Shown here: positions 15,214 to 23,764 of the stretch, piece after piece
How the letters are laid out: each line of letters begins with the position of its first letter
Numbering within the stretch: position 1 is the first letter of the stretch
Program-made: the position numbers and the translations under genes
The notes under the pieces: model-generated
The model's input: only the letters and a program-made list of their open reading frames with translations
Told to the model about the DNA's origin: nothing
Databases searched by the model: none
IMG/VR virus record: IMGVR_UViG_3300047564_001958
Coordinates: 1 to 35,369 of that record
Reading direction: 5' to 3' (one strand)
Length of the DNA: 35,369 bases
Source: a virus

Positions 15214-15232
15214 CAGTGCTTTGTGCTACACT
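15203..15232 (+). promoter_or_regulatory. Sigma70-type promoter P3
   Basis: TTGACA at 15203-15208, an 18-base spacer and TACACT at 15227-15232, placed 23 bases before the ATG at 15256. It could drive the two small genes and the three tRNAs downstream. Confidence 0.6.
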
Positions 15233-15255
15233 TGTACCGTACCCAAGAGGACTCT

Positions 15256-15453
15256 ATGGAAGCAAACGCAAATTCGGTCCTTCATCATGTTGTTATCAAC
15301 TTCACCAATAGAACCATTGAACTTCATGGTGAAGATGGTGAGATCAAAATTGAGAAATGTTCCTGGGATGAAGAGGGTTGCAAACATTTCGAAAACATGG
15401 TAAACTTTTGCCAAGACACTCTACCCCCTGAGATGCGTACATACGAACTATGA
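15256..15453 (+). CDS. Small acidic protein of unknown function
   Basis: This is a 65-residue protein. The ATG at 15256 has AGAGG in front and lies just after a sigma70-type promoter; a longer frame starting at 15223 would overlap the promoter, so I reject that start. The sequence has a beta-like segment (HHVVINFTNRTIELHGEDGE) followed by an acidic helical part with three cysteines at about 41, 47 and 57 (KCSW, GCKHF, FCQDT). I recognise no family. Cys spacing does not match a zinc finger I know. Its stop overlaps the next start (ATGA type overlap at 15450-15453), indicating translational coupling. Placement behind an early-type promoter suggests early expression and a host-takeover role, which is inference only. 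Confidence 0.65.
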   Translation: MEANANSVLHHVVINFTNRTIELHGEDGEIKIEKCSWDEEGCKHFENMVNFCQDTLPPEMRTYEL

Positions 15454-15713
15454 ATATCACTGCTATTACACCTGAAGAACTTGCTAGTAATCTAGGATTT
15501 ATTCTTTCGATGGTAAATCGTGGTCATGTATTTAAGATCCTTCAAGAGGGGGAATCTTCAATTCTATTGACAAGTATTAAGAATCCTACAATCCCAGATC
15601 TAGATCCACTACCTATGACTGGTGCGGCTCCTCCAGGTATAGATTTAGTTCCTGAAACAGAAATACGTAGCTACGTTCATGAATCACTTGCTGAAATGCA
15701 AAAAGATCTCTAG
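15450..15713 (+). CDS. Small protein resembling Phd/YefM-type antitoxin N-domain (tentative)
   Basis: This 87-residue protein overlaps the previous gene by four bases. Residues 2-45 (ITAITPEELASNLGFILSMV, then NRGHVFKILQEGES) follow the Phd/YefM pattern: a short strand, a helix beginning with a residue like the conserved Leu/Asn of xLRxNL, a helix ending in Val-x-x-Gly, and then strands. The C-terminal part is Pro-rich, then a short acidic helix. In toxin-antitoxin systems this fold binds operator DNA and dimerises. No toxin gene is visible next to it; the tRNA genes follow within eight bases. It may be an orphan regulator or the resemblance may be coincidental. Confidence 0.6.
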   Translation: MNITAITPEELASNLGFILSMVNRGHVFKILQEGESSILLTSIKNPTIPDLDPLPMTGAAPPGIDLVPETEIRSYVHESLAEMQKDL

Positions 15714-15720
15714 AATGTAA

Positions 15721-15792
15721 GGGACTGTTGCTTATCGGTTAAAGCCCACACCTTATAAGTGTGTGAACCGAGTTCAACTCTCGGCAGTCCTA
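15721..15792 (+). tRNA. tRNA-Ile (anticodon TAT)
   Basis: Cloverleaf: acceptor GGGACTG/CAGTCCT with a G-T first pair, D stem GCTT/AAGC, perfect anticodon stem CACAC/GTGTG around loop CTTATAA, T arm CCGAG-TTCAACT-CTCGG, and discriminator A. CCA is encoded at 15793-15795, unlike the other tRNAs here. A UAU anticodon reads ATA codons directly, whereas bacteria normally use a lysidine-modified CAU tRNA. Confidence 0.88.
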
Positions 15793-15801
15793 CCAATGAT
15801 T

Positions 15802-15884
15802 GGGCGTATGGTGAAATTGGTAAACACAACTGACTTAAAATCAGTCGGGAATCTCCCTTGTCGGTTCAAGTCCGACTATGCCCA
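15802..15884 (+). tRNA. tRNA-Leu (anticodon TAA)
   Basis: Acceptor GGGCGTA/TATGCCC, anticodon stem ACTGA/TCAGT around loop CTTAAAA, and a long class II variable arm (CGGGAATCTCCCTT) as expected for leucine. T arm GTCGG-TTCAAGT-CCGAC, discriminator A. CCA is not encoded. It reads TTA/TTG, heavily used in this phage. Confidence 0.93.
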
Positions 15885-15907
15885 TTACACATATATAATG
15901 TGTAATG
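15883..15907 (+). repeat. Long hairpin bridging tRNA-Leu and tRNA-Thr
   Basis: CATTACACAT, loop ATATA, ATGTGTAATG: a perfect 10-bp stem. It includes the last acceptor base and discriminator of tRNA-Leu and the first base of tRNA-Thr. It probably forms in the precursor transcript and marks the processing region. Confidence 0.75.
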
Positions 15908-15980
15908 CCTCCGTAGCTCAGCTGGATAGAGCAACGGTTTTGTAAACCGTAGGTCGTCGGTTCAAGTCCGACCGTGGGCT
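15907..15980 (+). tRNA. tRNA-Thr (anticodon TGT)
   Basis: Acceptor GCCTCCG/CGTGGGC with one C-T mismatch and one T-G pair, D stem GCTC/GAGC, anticodon stem ACGGT/ACCGT around loop TTTGTAA, T arm GTCGG-TTCAAGT-CCGAC, and discriminator T. CCA is not encoded. It reads ACA and ACG. Confidence 0.92.
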
Positions 15981-15996
15981 TTAAGTATGTAGAACA

Positions 15997-16602
15997 ATGA
16001 AGGTATCATTATTTAATAATTTAATTTGGAAAGTCTCTCATTCAAGTGAACATATTTGTAGAGAGATTCAAACTGTAGTTGATGAAATTTCATTAAAGAA
16101 TGATCGTAGTGTTCTATCTCACATTTCAGTAGGTTCATTACCTACAATTGTTCATGGTAGTCACGATGGGATGTATTCCCTTCAACTATTCAATAAGTAT
16201 GAAGATATCTTGTCTGAGTTTTTAGATTTTGTTGATTGGGAGATTCAACAATATTGTAAATCGGTTTCTTGGAAACATAGTGACTATAGATTTATTCATT
16301 CTTGGATGAATATGACACAAAATGATACATATCAAGAGTGGCATATTCATGCCAATTCAACTATATCTGGAGTCTACTATCACAATACTTCTGTGGAACA
16401 AGGTGGAATTATATTTAAGAATCCAAATCCATATGTTCATCTGAATGTTTTTCCTGGTTTAGAAAGTCATCCAGCAGGAATTCACTTTGCACCAGAACCA
16501 AATACATTGTTTCTATTTCCATCGTGGATGGAGCATAAGACAGATAGAAATAGAAGTGATAGAGATAGAACAAGTATTGCATTCAATATAACCACATATT
16601 GA
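15997..16602 (+). CDS. Putative 2-oxoglutarate/Fe(II) dioxygenase (PF13759-like)
   Basis: This 201-residue protein starts 16 bases after tRNA-Thr. It shows the layout of the 2OG-Fe(II) family common in cyanophages. EWH116IH118ANSTISGVYYH supplies the first iron-ligand region. LFLFPSWMEH180 supplies the distal histidine, and DR191TSIAFN carries the arginine that binds 2-oxoglutarate. Such enzymes couple decarboxylation of 2OG to hydroxylation of a substrate; the substrate is unknown here. A related protein is encoded at 30766 within the halogenase/oxygenase array, sharing the FPxWMxH and R-hydrophobic-strand ends. The gene precedes the tail-fibre genes, so a role in modifying virion proteins is conceivable. 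The family is secure; substrate and timing are not. Confidence 0.8.
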   Translation: MKVSLFNNLIWKVSHSSEHICREIQTVVDEISLKNDRSVLSHISVGSLPTIVHGSHDGMYSLQLFNKYEDILSEFLDFVDWEIQQYCKSVSWKHSDYRFIHSWMNMTQNDTYQEWHIHANSTISGVYYHNTSVEQGGIIFKNPNPYVHLNVFPGLESHPAGIHFAPEPNTLFLFPSWMEHKTDRNRSDRDRTSIAFNITTY

Positions 16603-16609
16603 CAACTTG

Positions 16610-16617
16610 TATAAATA
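16610..16617 (+). promoter_or_regulatory. Late promoter (TATAAATA) for the fibre gene block
   Basis: A perfect late octamer between the oxygenase stop and the GTG start at 16646, with AGAAGG in the leader. Confidence 0.72.
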
Positions 16618-16645
16618 AAACTGTATGAACAGAAGGTAATAGTAC

Positions 16646-17977
16646 GTGGCAGTTAAAAGAATTTCACAACTTGCTACTATCTCAGACGGTGGTTTAACTG
16701 GAGAAGCAATTCTTCCAGTTGTTGTTTCTGATCCACTCCTACCCAATAGAAAGGCAAAGGTTAGTCAGTTATTCCGTGGAGTTGCTGGAGGCACCAAAAG
16801 TGCTCCAGGACTTGCATTTGATTTAGATAGAGATACTGGACTGTATCAAAATTCATATAATGAACTTGGTGTATCATTTGGTACGACATCACTCTATCAT
16901 AGAAGAAATGCTAACACTGATGGATCATCAACAATTATTGTTGCGGCAGGAGATACAGCATCAACAAACGTAAACATTCAGTATCAACCACAAGGTGCTG
17001 GATTCTTTACTGTAAATGGAGTCAGTAGATTTACTGATGCAAACTTTTATTTGGTAGACGATACTGATCAAAATAAGAGAGCACAGTTTCAAATCTCTGG
17101 TATTTCCACTGGTGGTGGTATTAAAACATTCAACTTACCTTCAGTAGGTTCACAAACTGGTACAACTCTAGTTGGTACAGACACTGGTCAGACACTACTA
17201 AACAAATCTATTGTTATTGTTGATAATAACTTACAAATTACTGGTTCTGGTACAGCAAGTAAAATTGCTAAATTTGAGGTTGATAGTTGGGATGCAGTTG
17301 GAACTAAAACATATAAGTTACCTGATTTGGGTGTCAGTGTTGTTGAGACAGTTTTAGTTGATGATAGAACAGTACAATATATTTCTAATAAATTACTAGT
17401 TAATCCAAATATTAGTGATACTCCTTCCGTAGATCCACAGAACCCAACACCTTATGTTACTCTGGATCCTTCTGATTTAACTGCAAATAGAGTAGCAACT
17501 TTCCCAGATGCTAATTTTACATTCTTAGGTGAAGATTCAAACCAAGTTGTAACTAATAAGATCTATAGAGATCCTGTTTTTGCTGATGGCACGACGTTAT
17601 CAAAGAGAATGACTCTTAAGTTAAATAATTTGTTACCAGCTCAAGATGTTATTGTTGGAATTCCATTCCAAAACCTAAATACTCAGGTATTGGATACCAA
17701 CTATTTGATTTTTGAGAGAGCAACTCAGAATCTATATAATAAAACAGCAATTTCATTTAAGATCGGTGACCCATCAGCACCATCTGCTCGTCAGGTTGTT
17801 GTTGATACAAGTAATCTAACAGGAACTAGATTCATTCAATTCCCAGATGCAGATGCTACTCTGCTATCTACAAACAATGCAGGTTCACTTCAAGGTATTA
17901 CATTTGGTGGTGCTCTTGCAGCAGATTCCCTCGGAGGAAGACTCAGACTCCAATCTTATTTCCAAGCAGGATGGTAA
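16646..17977 (+). CDS. Virion structural / tail-fibre-like protein
   Basis: This 443-residue protein starts with GTG at 16646, supported by AGAAGG nine bases upstream and a late promoter at 16610. The N-terminus (MAVKRISQLATISDGGLTGE) resembles the start of cyanophage structural proteins, where an ISQL motif recurs. The segment APGLAFDLDRDTGLYQ is typical of phage fibre and baseplate proteins of this group. The middle is a series of repeats of about 80 residues, each with a strand-rich FPDANFTFL or LPDLGVSVVE-like end, indicating a repetitive beta-structured fibre shaft. No catalytic motif is seen. It is the first gene of the fibre block. Its exact part in the virion cannot be assigned. Confidence 0.65.
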   Translation: MAVKRISQLATISDGGLTGEAILPVVVSDPLLPNRKAKVSQLFRGVAGGTKSAPGLAFDLDRDTGLYQNSYNELGVSFGTTSLYHRRNANTDGSSTIIVAAGDTASTNVNIQYQPQGAGFFTVNGVSRFTDANFYLVDDTDQNKRAQFQISGISTGGGIKTFNLPSVGSQTGTTLVGTDTGQTLLNKSIVIVDNNLQITGSGTASKIAKFEVDSWDAVGTKTYKLPDLGVSVVETVLVDDRTVQYISNKLLVNPNISDTPSVDPQNPTPYVTLDPSDLTANRVATFPDANFTFLGEDSNQVVTNKIYRDPVFADGTTLSKRMTLKLNNLLPAQDVIVGIPFQNLNTQVLDTNYLIFERATQNLYNKTAISFKIGDPSAPSARQVVVDTSNLTGTRFIQFPDADATLLSTNNAGSLQGITFGGALAADSLGGRLRLQSYFQAGW

Positions 17978-17984
17978 TTAAAAA

Positions 17985-20132
17985 ATGACAGCAGGTAAAT
18001 TAGCAGCAGCAAAACCAGCAGCAACAACAGATACTAGACTATACCAATGTCCAATTGGTAGATCTGCATCTGTCGTTTTAAATGTATGTAATCAGTCAGG
18101 ATCATCAGCAACATATAGGGTTGCACTAAAGAATTATACTCAAGTATTAACTCTGACTGGATCGACACACACATTCAATCTGGGAAATCCAATTAGTTCC
18201 TATATTATTGATATTCAACCAGGAGTTCCAGTTTCTGGATTTTCACCTGGGGATCTAATTGAAGATGACCTTGGTACTTGGAGTGCAAGAATTCTAGACG
18301 TATTCCGAGATACTTCAACCATTGTAGTTCCTACCAAAGTTACCAGAGTTGCAAGCATTCAATATAGTAATATTAATCCTGGAACGGAAACATTCAATGT
18401 TGGTGATGATATTACGGATGCTACAAGTGGACTTGTATTGAAGCATCTGGGCAATGCACAAACTCCTGGAACTATCTTTGTAGAATTTCCTGCATTATCT
18501 ACATCAACAACTTCAGTTGTTGCTTATAATCTCCCTCCACTATTAACAACAACTAAATACCTGGCAATTCCTAATAATGCTTCTACTGAAATTGCTAGTG
18601 TGTCCGCAGTTAATACTAACACTAATGTATTAACACTTGCTAGAGCACAACAGGGGACAACAGCTGTTGAAATTCTTCCAGGTACTCAAGCAACAATTTT
18701 GGATATTACTGCAACTACATTTACTATTAATGAAGGTGCAACTTTCACCGCAACTGATACGACTTTAACTTTAAATAACGTAACTAATATCTTCACTGGT
18801 GATTATCTGAAAGTTGGATCTGAGTTTCTTTTAGTTCAAACTGTAGATCCAGGTACAACATCAGTTAACATTTCAAGAGGTGCTCTTGGATCCACTGCAA
18901 CAACTCATGCTGATGGTGCAACTGTAACTAGAGTTGCTAATGATGGTCAGGTAAATATCAACTACTTTGCTCAGACACCAACTCCACCTGCTGATACTTT
19001 AGTATATACAGTTACTAATAATTTAACTAGTGATTATGTTTTTGCTGGAGATGCTACTGGAAATGACCCAACTCTTACTGTTAATGTTGGTGATACTTTA
19101 GAGTTTAACCTAAATGCTCCAGGGCATCCACTACGTATTACCAATCAGGATGTTGGCACAGTAACCTGGGATACTACTGGTCTTGCTTCTGGAACTTATT
19201 ATTATGTTTGTGAAAATCATTCAACAATGATTGGTCAAATTATACTAACTATTCCTAATACTTCACCAACTATTGGTAATGGAGTTGCAACAGCAAGAAT
19301 TCAAACTTTACCAACAGCAGTAAACACTGCTTTTGAATTTGTACATGATTTGGATGGTAATGGTGATTATGAATGGACATCAAACGGTTATTCTTTAGAT
19401 ATTGGTAGAGTTTATAGGTTTAGTCAATCAGATGCATCAAACACTGGGCACCCATTCAAATTCTCAGATCAGGTTGGTCTAAGTCCAGAGTATATTGCTG
19501 GTGTTACTTATAATGGAACTCCAGGTAGTTCTGGTGCATATACTCAACTTGATCTTACTGCATCCTCTCCAACTGTTCTTTATTCATATTCAACAACAAC
19601 TGGTGAAGGATCCTATGGATCAGCATTTACAATTAGTAATGACCCAGTTTATGGTAGAATCTACCTTTACGATGTAGAAGGTGATATTACCGCAACAGAT
19701 ACATTCACAACAGGACTTACAACTCCAGTCACTCAAACTGTAGATCTTGTAACATCTGGTCCTTATGGATATGTGCAATCTTTTAGTGGAACAGAACTGA
19801 AAGTAACTCTAGGTGTTGGTTCTCCTGATTTTGCAGCTAACGATGAGTTTTTAGATACCCCTAAAACTCCAGGTGGTTCTAGAACAACTGCAGAAGTGAG
19901 TTCAGTTACTGAAGTTCTTGCTGAAGATTACATTGCATACGGTAAGACAGTATCTGCAAACTCAACGGATAAATTGAGTGGAGTTGTTCTTGGATCTGGT
20001 CATTCAATTTTAGTTTACAGTAGTTCTGCTGATCTCAGTTTTGTTGTTAACGGATTTGAGGATGTAACGAACGATTGGACAACCGTACAATATGATCAAG
20101 GTGGAACTCAGGGTGGAGTTGGCAACCCTTAA
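17985..20132 (+). CDS. Virion protein with a plastocyanin-like (cupredoxin) copper-site motif
   Basis: This 715-residue, threonine-rich, beta-rich protein starts seven bases after the preceding stop. Residues about 340-425 resemble a cupredoxin domain: LTVNVGDTLEFNLNAPGH381P, then SGTYYYVC409ENH412STM415IGQI. H381, C409, H412 and M415 match the four type I copper ligands (His, Cys-x2-His-x2-Met). A second related domain without these ligands follows at about 455-560 (NTGHPFKFSDQ...YSYSTTTGEG). The rest looks like repeated small beta domains of a fibre or decoration protein. Copper binding is inferred from the motif. Location in the fibre block makes a virion role likely, and an electron-transfer role is unproven. 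Confidence 0.68.
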   Translation: MTAGKLAAAKPAATTDTRLYQCPIGRSASVVLNVCNQSGSSATYRVALKNYTQVLTLTGSTHTFNLGNPISSYIIDIQPGVPVSGFSPGDLIEDDLGTWSARILDVFRDTSTIVVPTKVTRVASIQYSNINPGTETFNVGDDITDATSGLVLKHLGNAQTPGTIFVEFPALSTSTTSVVAYNLPPLLTTTKYLAIPNNASTEIASVSAVNTNTNVLTLARAQQGTTAVEILPGTQATILDITATTFTINEGATFTATDTTLTLNNVTNIFTGDYLKVGSEFLLVQTVDPGTTSVNISRGALGSTATTHADGATVTRVANDGQVNINYFAQTPTPPADTLVYTVTNNLTSDYVFAGDATGNDPTLTVNVGDTLEFNLNAPGHPLRITNQDVGTVTWDTTGLASGTYYYVCENHSTMIGQIILTIPNTSPTIGNGVATARIQTLPTAVNTAFEFVHDLDGNGDYEWTSNGYSLDIGRVYRFSQSDASNTGHPFKFSDQVGLSPEYIAGVTYNGTPGSSGAYTQLDLTASSPTVLYSYSTTTGEGSYGSAFTISNDPVYGRIYLYDVEGDITATDTFTTGLTTPVTQTVDLVTSGPYGYVQSFSGTELKVTLGVGSPDFAANDEFLDTPKTPGGSRTTAEVSSVTEVLAEDYIAYGKTVSANSTDKLSGVVLGSGHSILVYSSSADLSFVVNGFEDVTNDWTTVQYDQGGTQGGVGNP

Positions 20133-20169
20133 TTTAATAACTAAAATTAACTAGGTTAGGTATCTTAAT

Positions 20170-23100
20170 ATGGCATTAACAAGACTTAAGAATATTATTA
20201 CATCTAGAACTGGTCGTATTATTTACGTTAACCCAGATGATTTTGATGCATCAGATTCATATGACAATAGGGGAAACTCTTCACTTCGACCATTTAAAAC
20301 ACTTCAACGTGCATTCCTTGAGGTAGCACGATTCTCATATCGTGTTGGTCTGTCAAACGACGAATTTGATGCTTTTACCGTTTATCTATTCCCATCTGAT
20401 TACATTATTGATAATAGACCAGGAACATCTACATATTCTGATATTGTTCCTTTTGATGCCAATACTAACTTTGATATTAACAGTCCATCAAACGTTCTTT
20501 ATAAGTTTAATTCGCAAGATGGTGGTGTGATTGTACCTAGAGGTTGTTCTATTGTTGGTACTGATCTTAGAAGAACTAAAATTACACCTAAGTATGTACC
20601 ATATCCAACAACTAGTTCTTCCTTAGGTATTACATCACTCAATGAACCACCAACTGCAGCAATTTTCCGTGTAACTGGTGGTTGCTACTTCTGGCAGATG
20701 TCATTCTTTGATGGTGATAGCAATGGTGTATATTACAAACCAGATGATACATCACAGATTGCACCTAATTTCTCTCACCACAAACTAACTTGTTTTGAAT
20801 TTGCAAGCAAATCAGACTTAGATCTTTACTATCAAAAGATTTCGAAAGGATATGCATCCATTCCTGATACTTCTGGTATTGTCGCACAGGACCAAATTCA
20901 GGCACGTGTTGAGGAAAATAGAATTGTTGGTCCTATCTCCGATGAATATAGAGTTTCACAGATTATTCGTAACGGTCAAACTGTAACTGCGTTCACTGTA
21001 GATGAACTTGGAAATCCAGTCAATCATGGATTCTCAGTTGGTGTTGCTGTTAACGTTTCTGGTGTTACTGGACCTACAGACTCAGATGCTCTATTGTATA
21101 ATGGTTCTTTCCTACTAACTTCTGCATCTGGTAACCAGTTCACATATCAAGTATCTGCAGAACCATCTGGTAATGCTATTGGTTCCAATATTCTAGTTAA
21201 AGTTGAAATTGACACTGTTGACTCTGCTTCACCATACATCTTCAACTGTTCATTAAGATCTGTTTGGGGTGTAAATGGAATGCACGCTGATGGTGGAAGA
21301 GCAACTGGTTTCAAATCAATGGTTGTTGCACAGTTCACTGGTATTTCCCTACAGAAAGATGATCGTGCTTTTGTAAGATACAATCCATCGACTGGTGCTT
21401 ATGATGATGCTGGATCTGGAGCACATATTGATGGTACTACAAGATATAAAAAAGGATGGAGACATTGCCACATTAAGGCATCTAACGACGCATTTATTCA
21501 GGTCGTTTCAGTGTTCGCAGTTGGATTTGGTGATCACTTCTTTGCGGACAGTGGTGGTGACATGTCTATTACCAACTCTAACTCTAACTTTGGTTCACTG
21601 TCTCTCCGTTGTAAAGGATTTAAGGCAGCAGCATTTACCAAAGATAAGGCAGGTCAGATTACTCATATCATTCCACCTAAGTCACTTGCTGACGTTAATG
21701 AGATCTCAATTAACTGGACTCAAATTGATATTCAAAAGACTAAGCAAGTTGGTAATACTGGAAGACTATATCTCTATGGATATACTTCTCAGACTGCACC
21801 CCCACCAACTAAGGTTCAGGGATATACAATTGGTGCAAGACAAGATGATACAGTACCAGATAAGATTTATGTTCAACTAGTGGTGTCTGGTTCAACAGCA
21901 CCATCAATTCAAACTGCAAGAATCACACCATATGGTCCTACCGTAACTGGTACTTCTGCAAATACATCTGGTAACCCAATTAAATGGGATAGTGCAAATT
22001 CCCAGTGGTATATTCAGGTTGAGGGTGCAACAAACACAATCTATACTACTATTGTTGGTAATGTTAAGTATAATAATGTTGCATTCACACCAACAACATT
22101 TATTAAGAGAGTTCCTGATGCTCGTGTTCTTAAGGATAGAATCTATCGTTTCCGTTATGTTTTAGATAAAGATGCTTTCCCACTACCACGTGCTCCAATC
22201 ACTGGTTTTGTAATGCAACCACGTTCATCTGAAGTTAATTCACCTTCATATAACAAAGTGTATTATGTTTATGAAGTTGAGACATTCCAGACATTTGAGA
22301 GGGGTGTTAAAGATGGCATCTATTATCTAACAATGTTGGAAGCATCTGTTGCTCCTTCAACTTCAAACTTCAATGATTATAAATTCTCACAAAGTGTAAC
22401 TGAAGTTTATCCTGCGTTTGACCGTGATAATCCAAATGCAGATCCAACAGAATCAGTTTCTGTTGCCGACAATATTATTATTGGTAAAGTATATTCTACT
22501 GATGGTGCGACTCCAACACCAAATCTTGATGCCAAGAGAAGTATTACGAAGGAAGCAGTATTGCACTGGGTTGCTGAAGTTGAGAATAACTTAGGTTATA
22601 ACTCAAATAATCAGTCAATTTCTGGAACTGTAATTACAGCACGTCTTGGTGATGCTGAAGCTCGCAAGATTCCTGTAAAGATTAATGCAGATGGTTCAAA
22701 TGCTCCAGTATTAGTTGAACTCCGTCGTCACTCAATTCTACGTTCTGGTAACCACACATTTGAATATCTTGGTTTCGGTCCAGGAAACTATTCAACTGCA
22801 TTCCCCTCAACTCAGGTTGAGGTTCTCACTCAAGAACAAGTTAAACTATCACAATCACTAAGAGAAGCAGCAGGTGTTGCATTCTACTCTGGTCTAAACT
22901 CTAATGGTGACCTATTTATTGGTAACCAGGTTGTTAATCCAGTTACTGGACAGATCACCAATGAAGATATCGCACAATTGAATGTTATTGGTGAGGAGAA
23001 TACATCAATTCAAACATTCTCTGAACTGATTCTTACTGATAAACTTACGGTTCTTGGTGGTGCATCTAACCAGTTAGAATCACTGTTCGTTGGTCCTGTT

Positions 23101-23733
23101 ACTTTCACTGGTAAAGTTACATCAAGTAACAATATTCAGGCAAATAAGATCACATTTTCCAATGATGATGGTACAGTTCTTAAGCAGGCATTCCTTGCTA
23201 AAGATGATGGAACAGGTCAACCTATAATCGATGGAACACCAGCATTTAATGAAGGTGATATCATTTATAATATTGATTGGACCGTTGGTAAATCAATGGG
23301 ATGGATTTATGGATCTGGCACTTGGTATCAGTGGGGTCTAACTGATACTGCTGGATTCGAATCTGTACGATCTGGTACTAATAACTTCTGGGGTATCGGT
23401 GCAACACCTACAACTGCATATAAATTAAACGTTGGTGGTAATTTAAATGTAGGTGGAAATCTATCAGTAACTGGATCTTATGGTTTAGCAGGTAGATATA
23501 AGTTTGCAACTGGGCAAGCAAACAACAACAATGGTGTTACTTACTCAGGTAATGGAGCAACCTCTAGTTTTGCAATTAGTCCTGGTCACACATCATTCTC
23601 TGTTCTTGTTACCTTGAATGGTGTTCTTCAGATGCCAACAGTTGACTATAATGTTAATGGTAATGCTGTTGTGTTTGCTGGTACTCCACCCGCAACAGGT
23701 GATATGATTCAGATTCGTGAATTACCTATCTAA
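20170..23733 (+). CDS. Large tail-fibre-like virion protein with beta-helix N-terminus
   Basis: This is an 1187-residue protein. The N-terminal motif GRIIYVNPDDFDASDSYDNR, then PFKTLQRAFLEVARFSYRVG and FTVYLFPSDY, is the classic opening of a right-handed parallel beta-helix, used by phage fibre and tailspike proteins. Repeated strands continue (IFNCSLRSVWGVNGMHADGG, then FADSGGDMSITNSNSNFGSL). The C-terminal 85 residues (FAISPGHTSFSVLVTLNGVL, then AVVFAGTPPATGDMIQIREL) form a small domain that I recognise as recurrent at the ends of cyanophage structural proteins. No catalytic polysaccharide-lyase residues could be assigned. It likely forms a trimeric fibre. No late-promoter octamer is visible just upstream, so it is probably read through from 16610. 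Confidence 0.66.
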   Translation: MALTRLKNIITSRTGRIIYVNPDDFDASDSYDNRGNSSLRPFKTLQRAFLEVARFSYRVGLSNDEFDAFTVYLFPSDYIIDNRPGTSTYSDIVPFDANTNFDINSPSNVLYKFNSQDGGVIVPRGCSIVGTDLRRTKITPKYVPYPTTSSSLGITSLNEPPTAAIFRVTGGCYFWQMSFFDGDSNGVYYKPDDTSQIAPNFSHHKLTCFEFASKSDLDLYYQKISKGYASIPDTSGIVAQDQIQARVEENRIVGPISDEYRVSQIIRNGQTVTAFTVDELGNPVNHGFSVGVAVNVSGVTGPTDSDALLYNGSFLLTSASGNQFTYQVSAEPSGNAIGSNILVKVEIDTVDSASPYIFNCSLRSVWGVNGMHADGGRATGFKSMVVAQFTGISLQKDDRAFVRYNPSTGAYDDAGSGAHIDGTTRYKKGWRHCHIKASNDAFIQVVSVFAVGFGDHFFADSGGDMSITNSNSNFGSLSLRCKGFKAAAFTKDKAGQITHIIPPKSLADVNEISINWTQIDIQKTKQVGNTGRLYLYGYTSQTAPPPTKVQGYTIGARQDDTVPDKIYVQLVVSGSTAPSIQTARITPYGPTVTGTSANTSGNPIKWDSANSQWYIQVEGATNTIYTTIVGNVKYNNVAFTPTTFIKRVPDARVLKDRIYRFRYVLDKDAFPLPRAPITGFVMQPRSSEVNSPSYNKVYYVYEVETFQTFERGVKDGIYYLTMLEASVAPSTSNFNDYKFSQSVTEVYPAFDRDNPNADPTESVSVADNIIIGKVYSTDGATPTPNLDAKRSITKEAVLHWVAEVENNLGYNSNNQSISGTVITARLGDAEARKIPVKINADGSNAPVLVELRRHSILRSGNHTFEYLGFGPGNYSTAFPSTQVEVLTQEQVKLSQSLREAAGVAFYSGLNSNGDLFIGNQVVNPVTGQITNEDIAQLNVIGEENTSIQTFSELILTDKLTVLGGASNQLESLFVGPVTFTGKVTSSNNIQANKITFSNDDGTVLKQAFLAKDDGTGQPIIDGTPAFNEGDIIYNIDWTVGKSMGWIYGSGTWYQWGLTDTAGFESVRSGTNNFWGIGATPTTAYKLNVGGNLNVGGNLSVTGSYGLAGRYKFATGQANNNNGVTYSGNGATSSFAISPGHTSFSVLVTLNGVLQMPTVDYNVNGNAVVFAGTPPATGDMIQIRELPI

Positions 23734-23734
23734 T

Positions 23735-23742
23735 CATAAATA
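23735..23742 (+). promoter_or_regulatory. Late promoter (CATAAATA)
   Basis: An NATAAATA match immediately after the stop codon of the 1187-residue protein and 22 bases before the next ATG. Confidence 0.6.
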
Positions 23743-23764
23743 GTAAAAGGAATAGGAATCGAAT

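Noticed and set aside
15223-15255. Longer start for the 65-residue protein
   Set aside because: It would overlap the -10 box of the promoter at 15203-15232; the ATG at 15256 has AGAGG.
16599-16627. TTGACA near the oxygenase stop as an early promoter
   Set aside because: At 16-18 bases spacing there is no acceptable -10 hexamer; the TATAAATA next to it fits a late promoter better.
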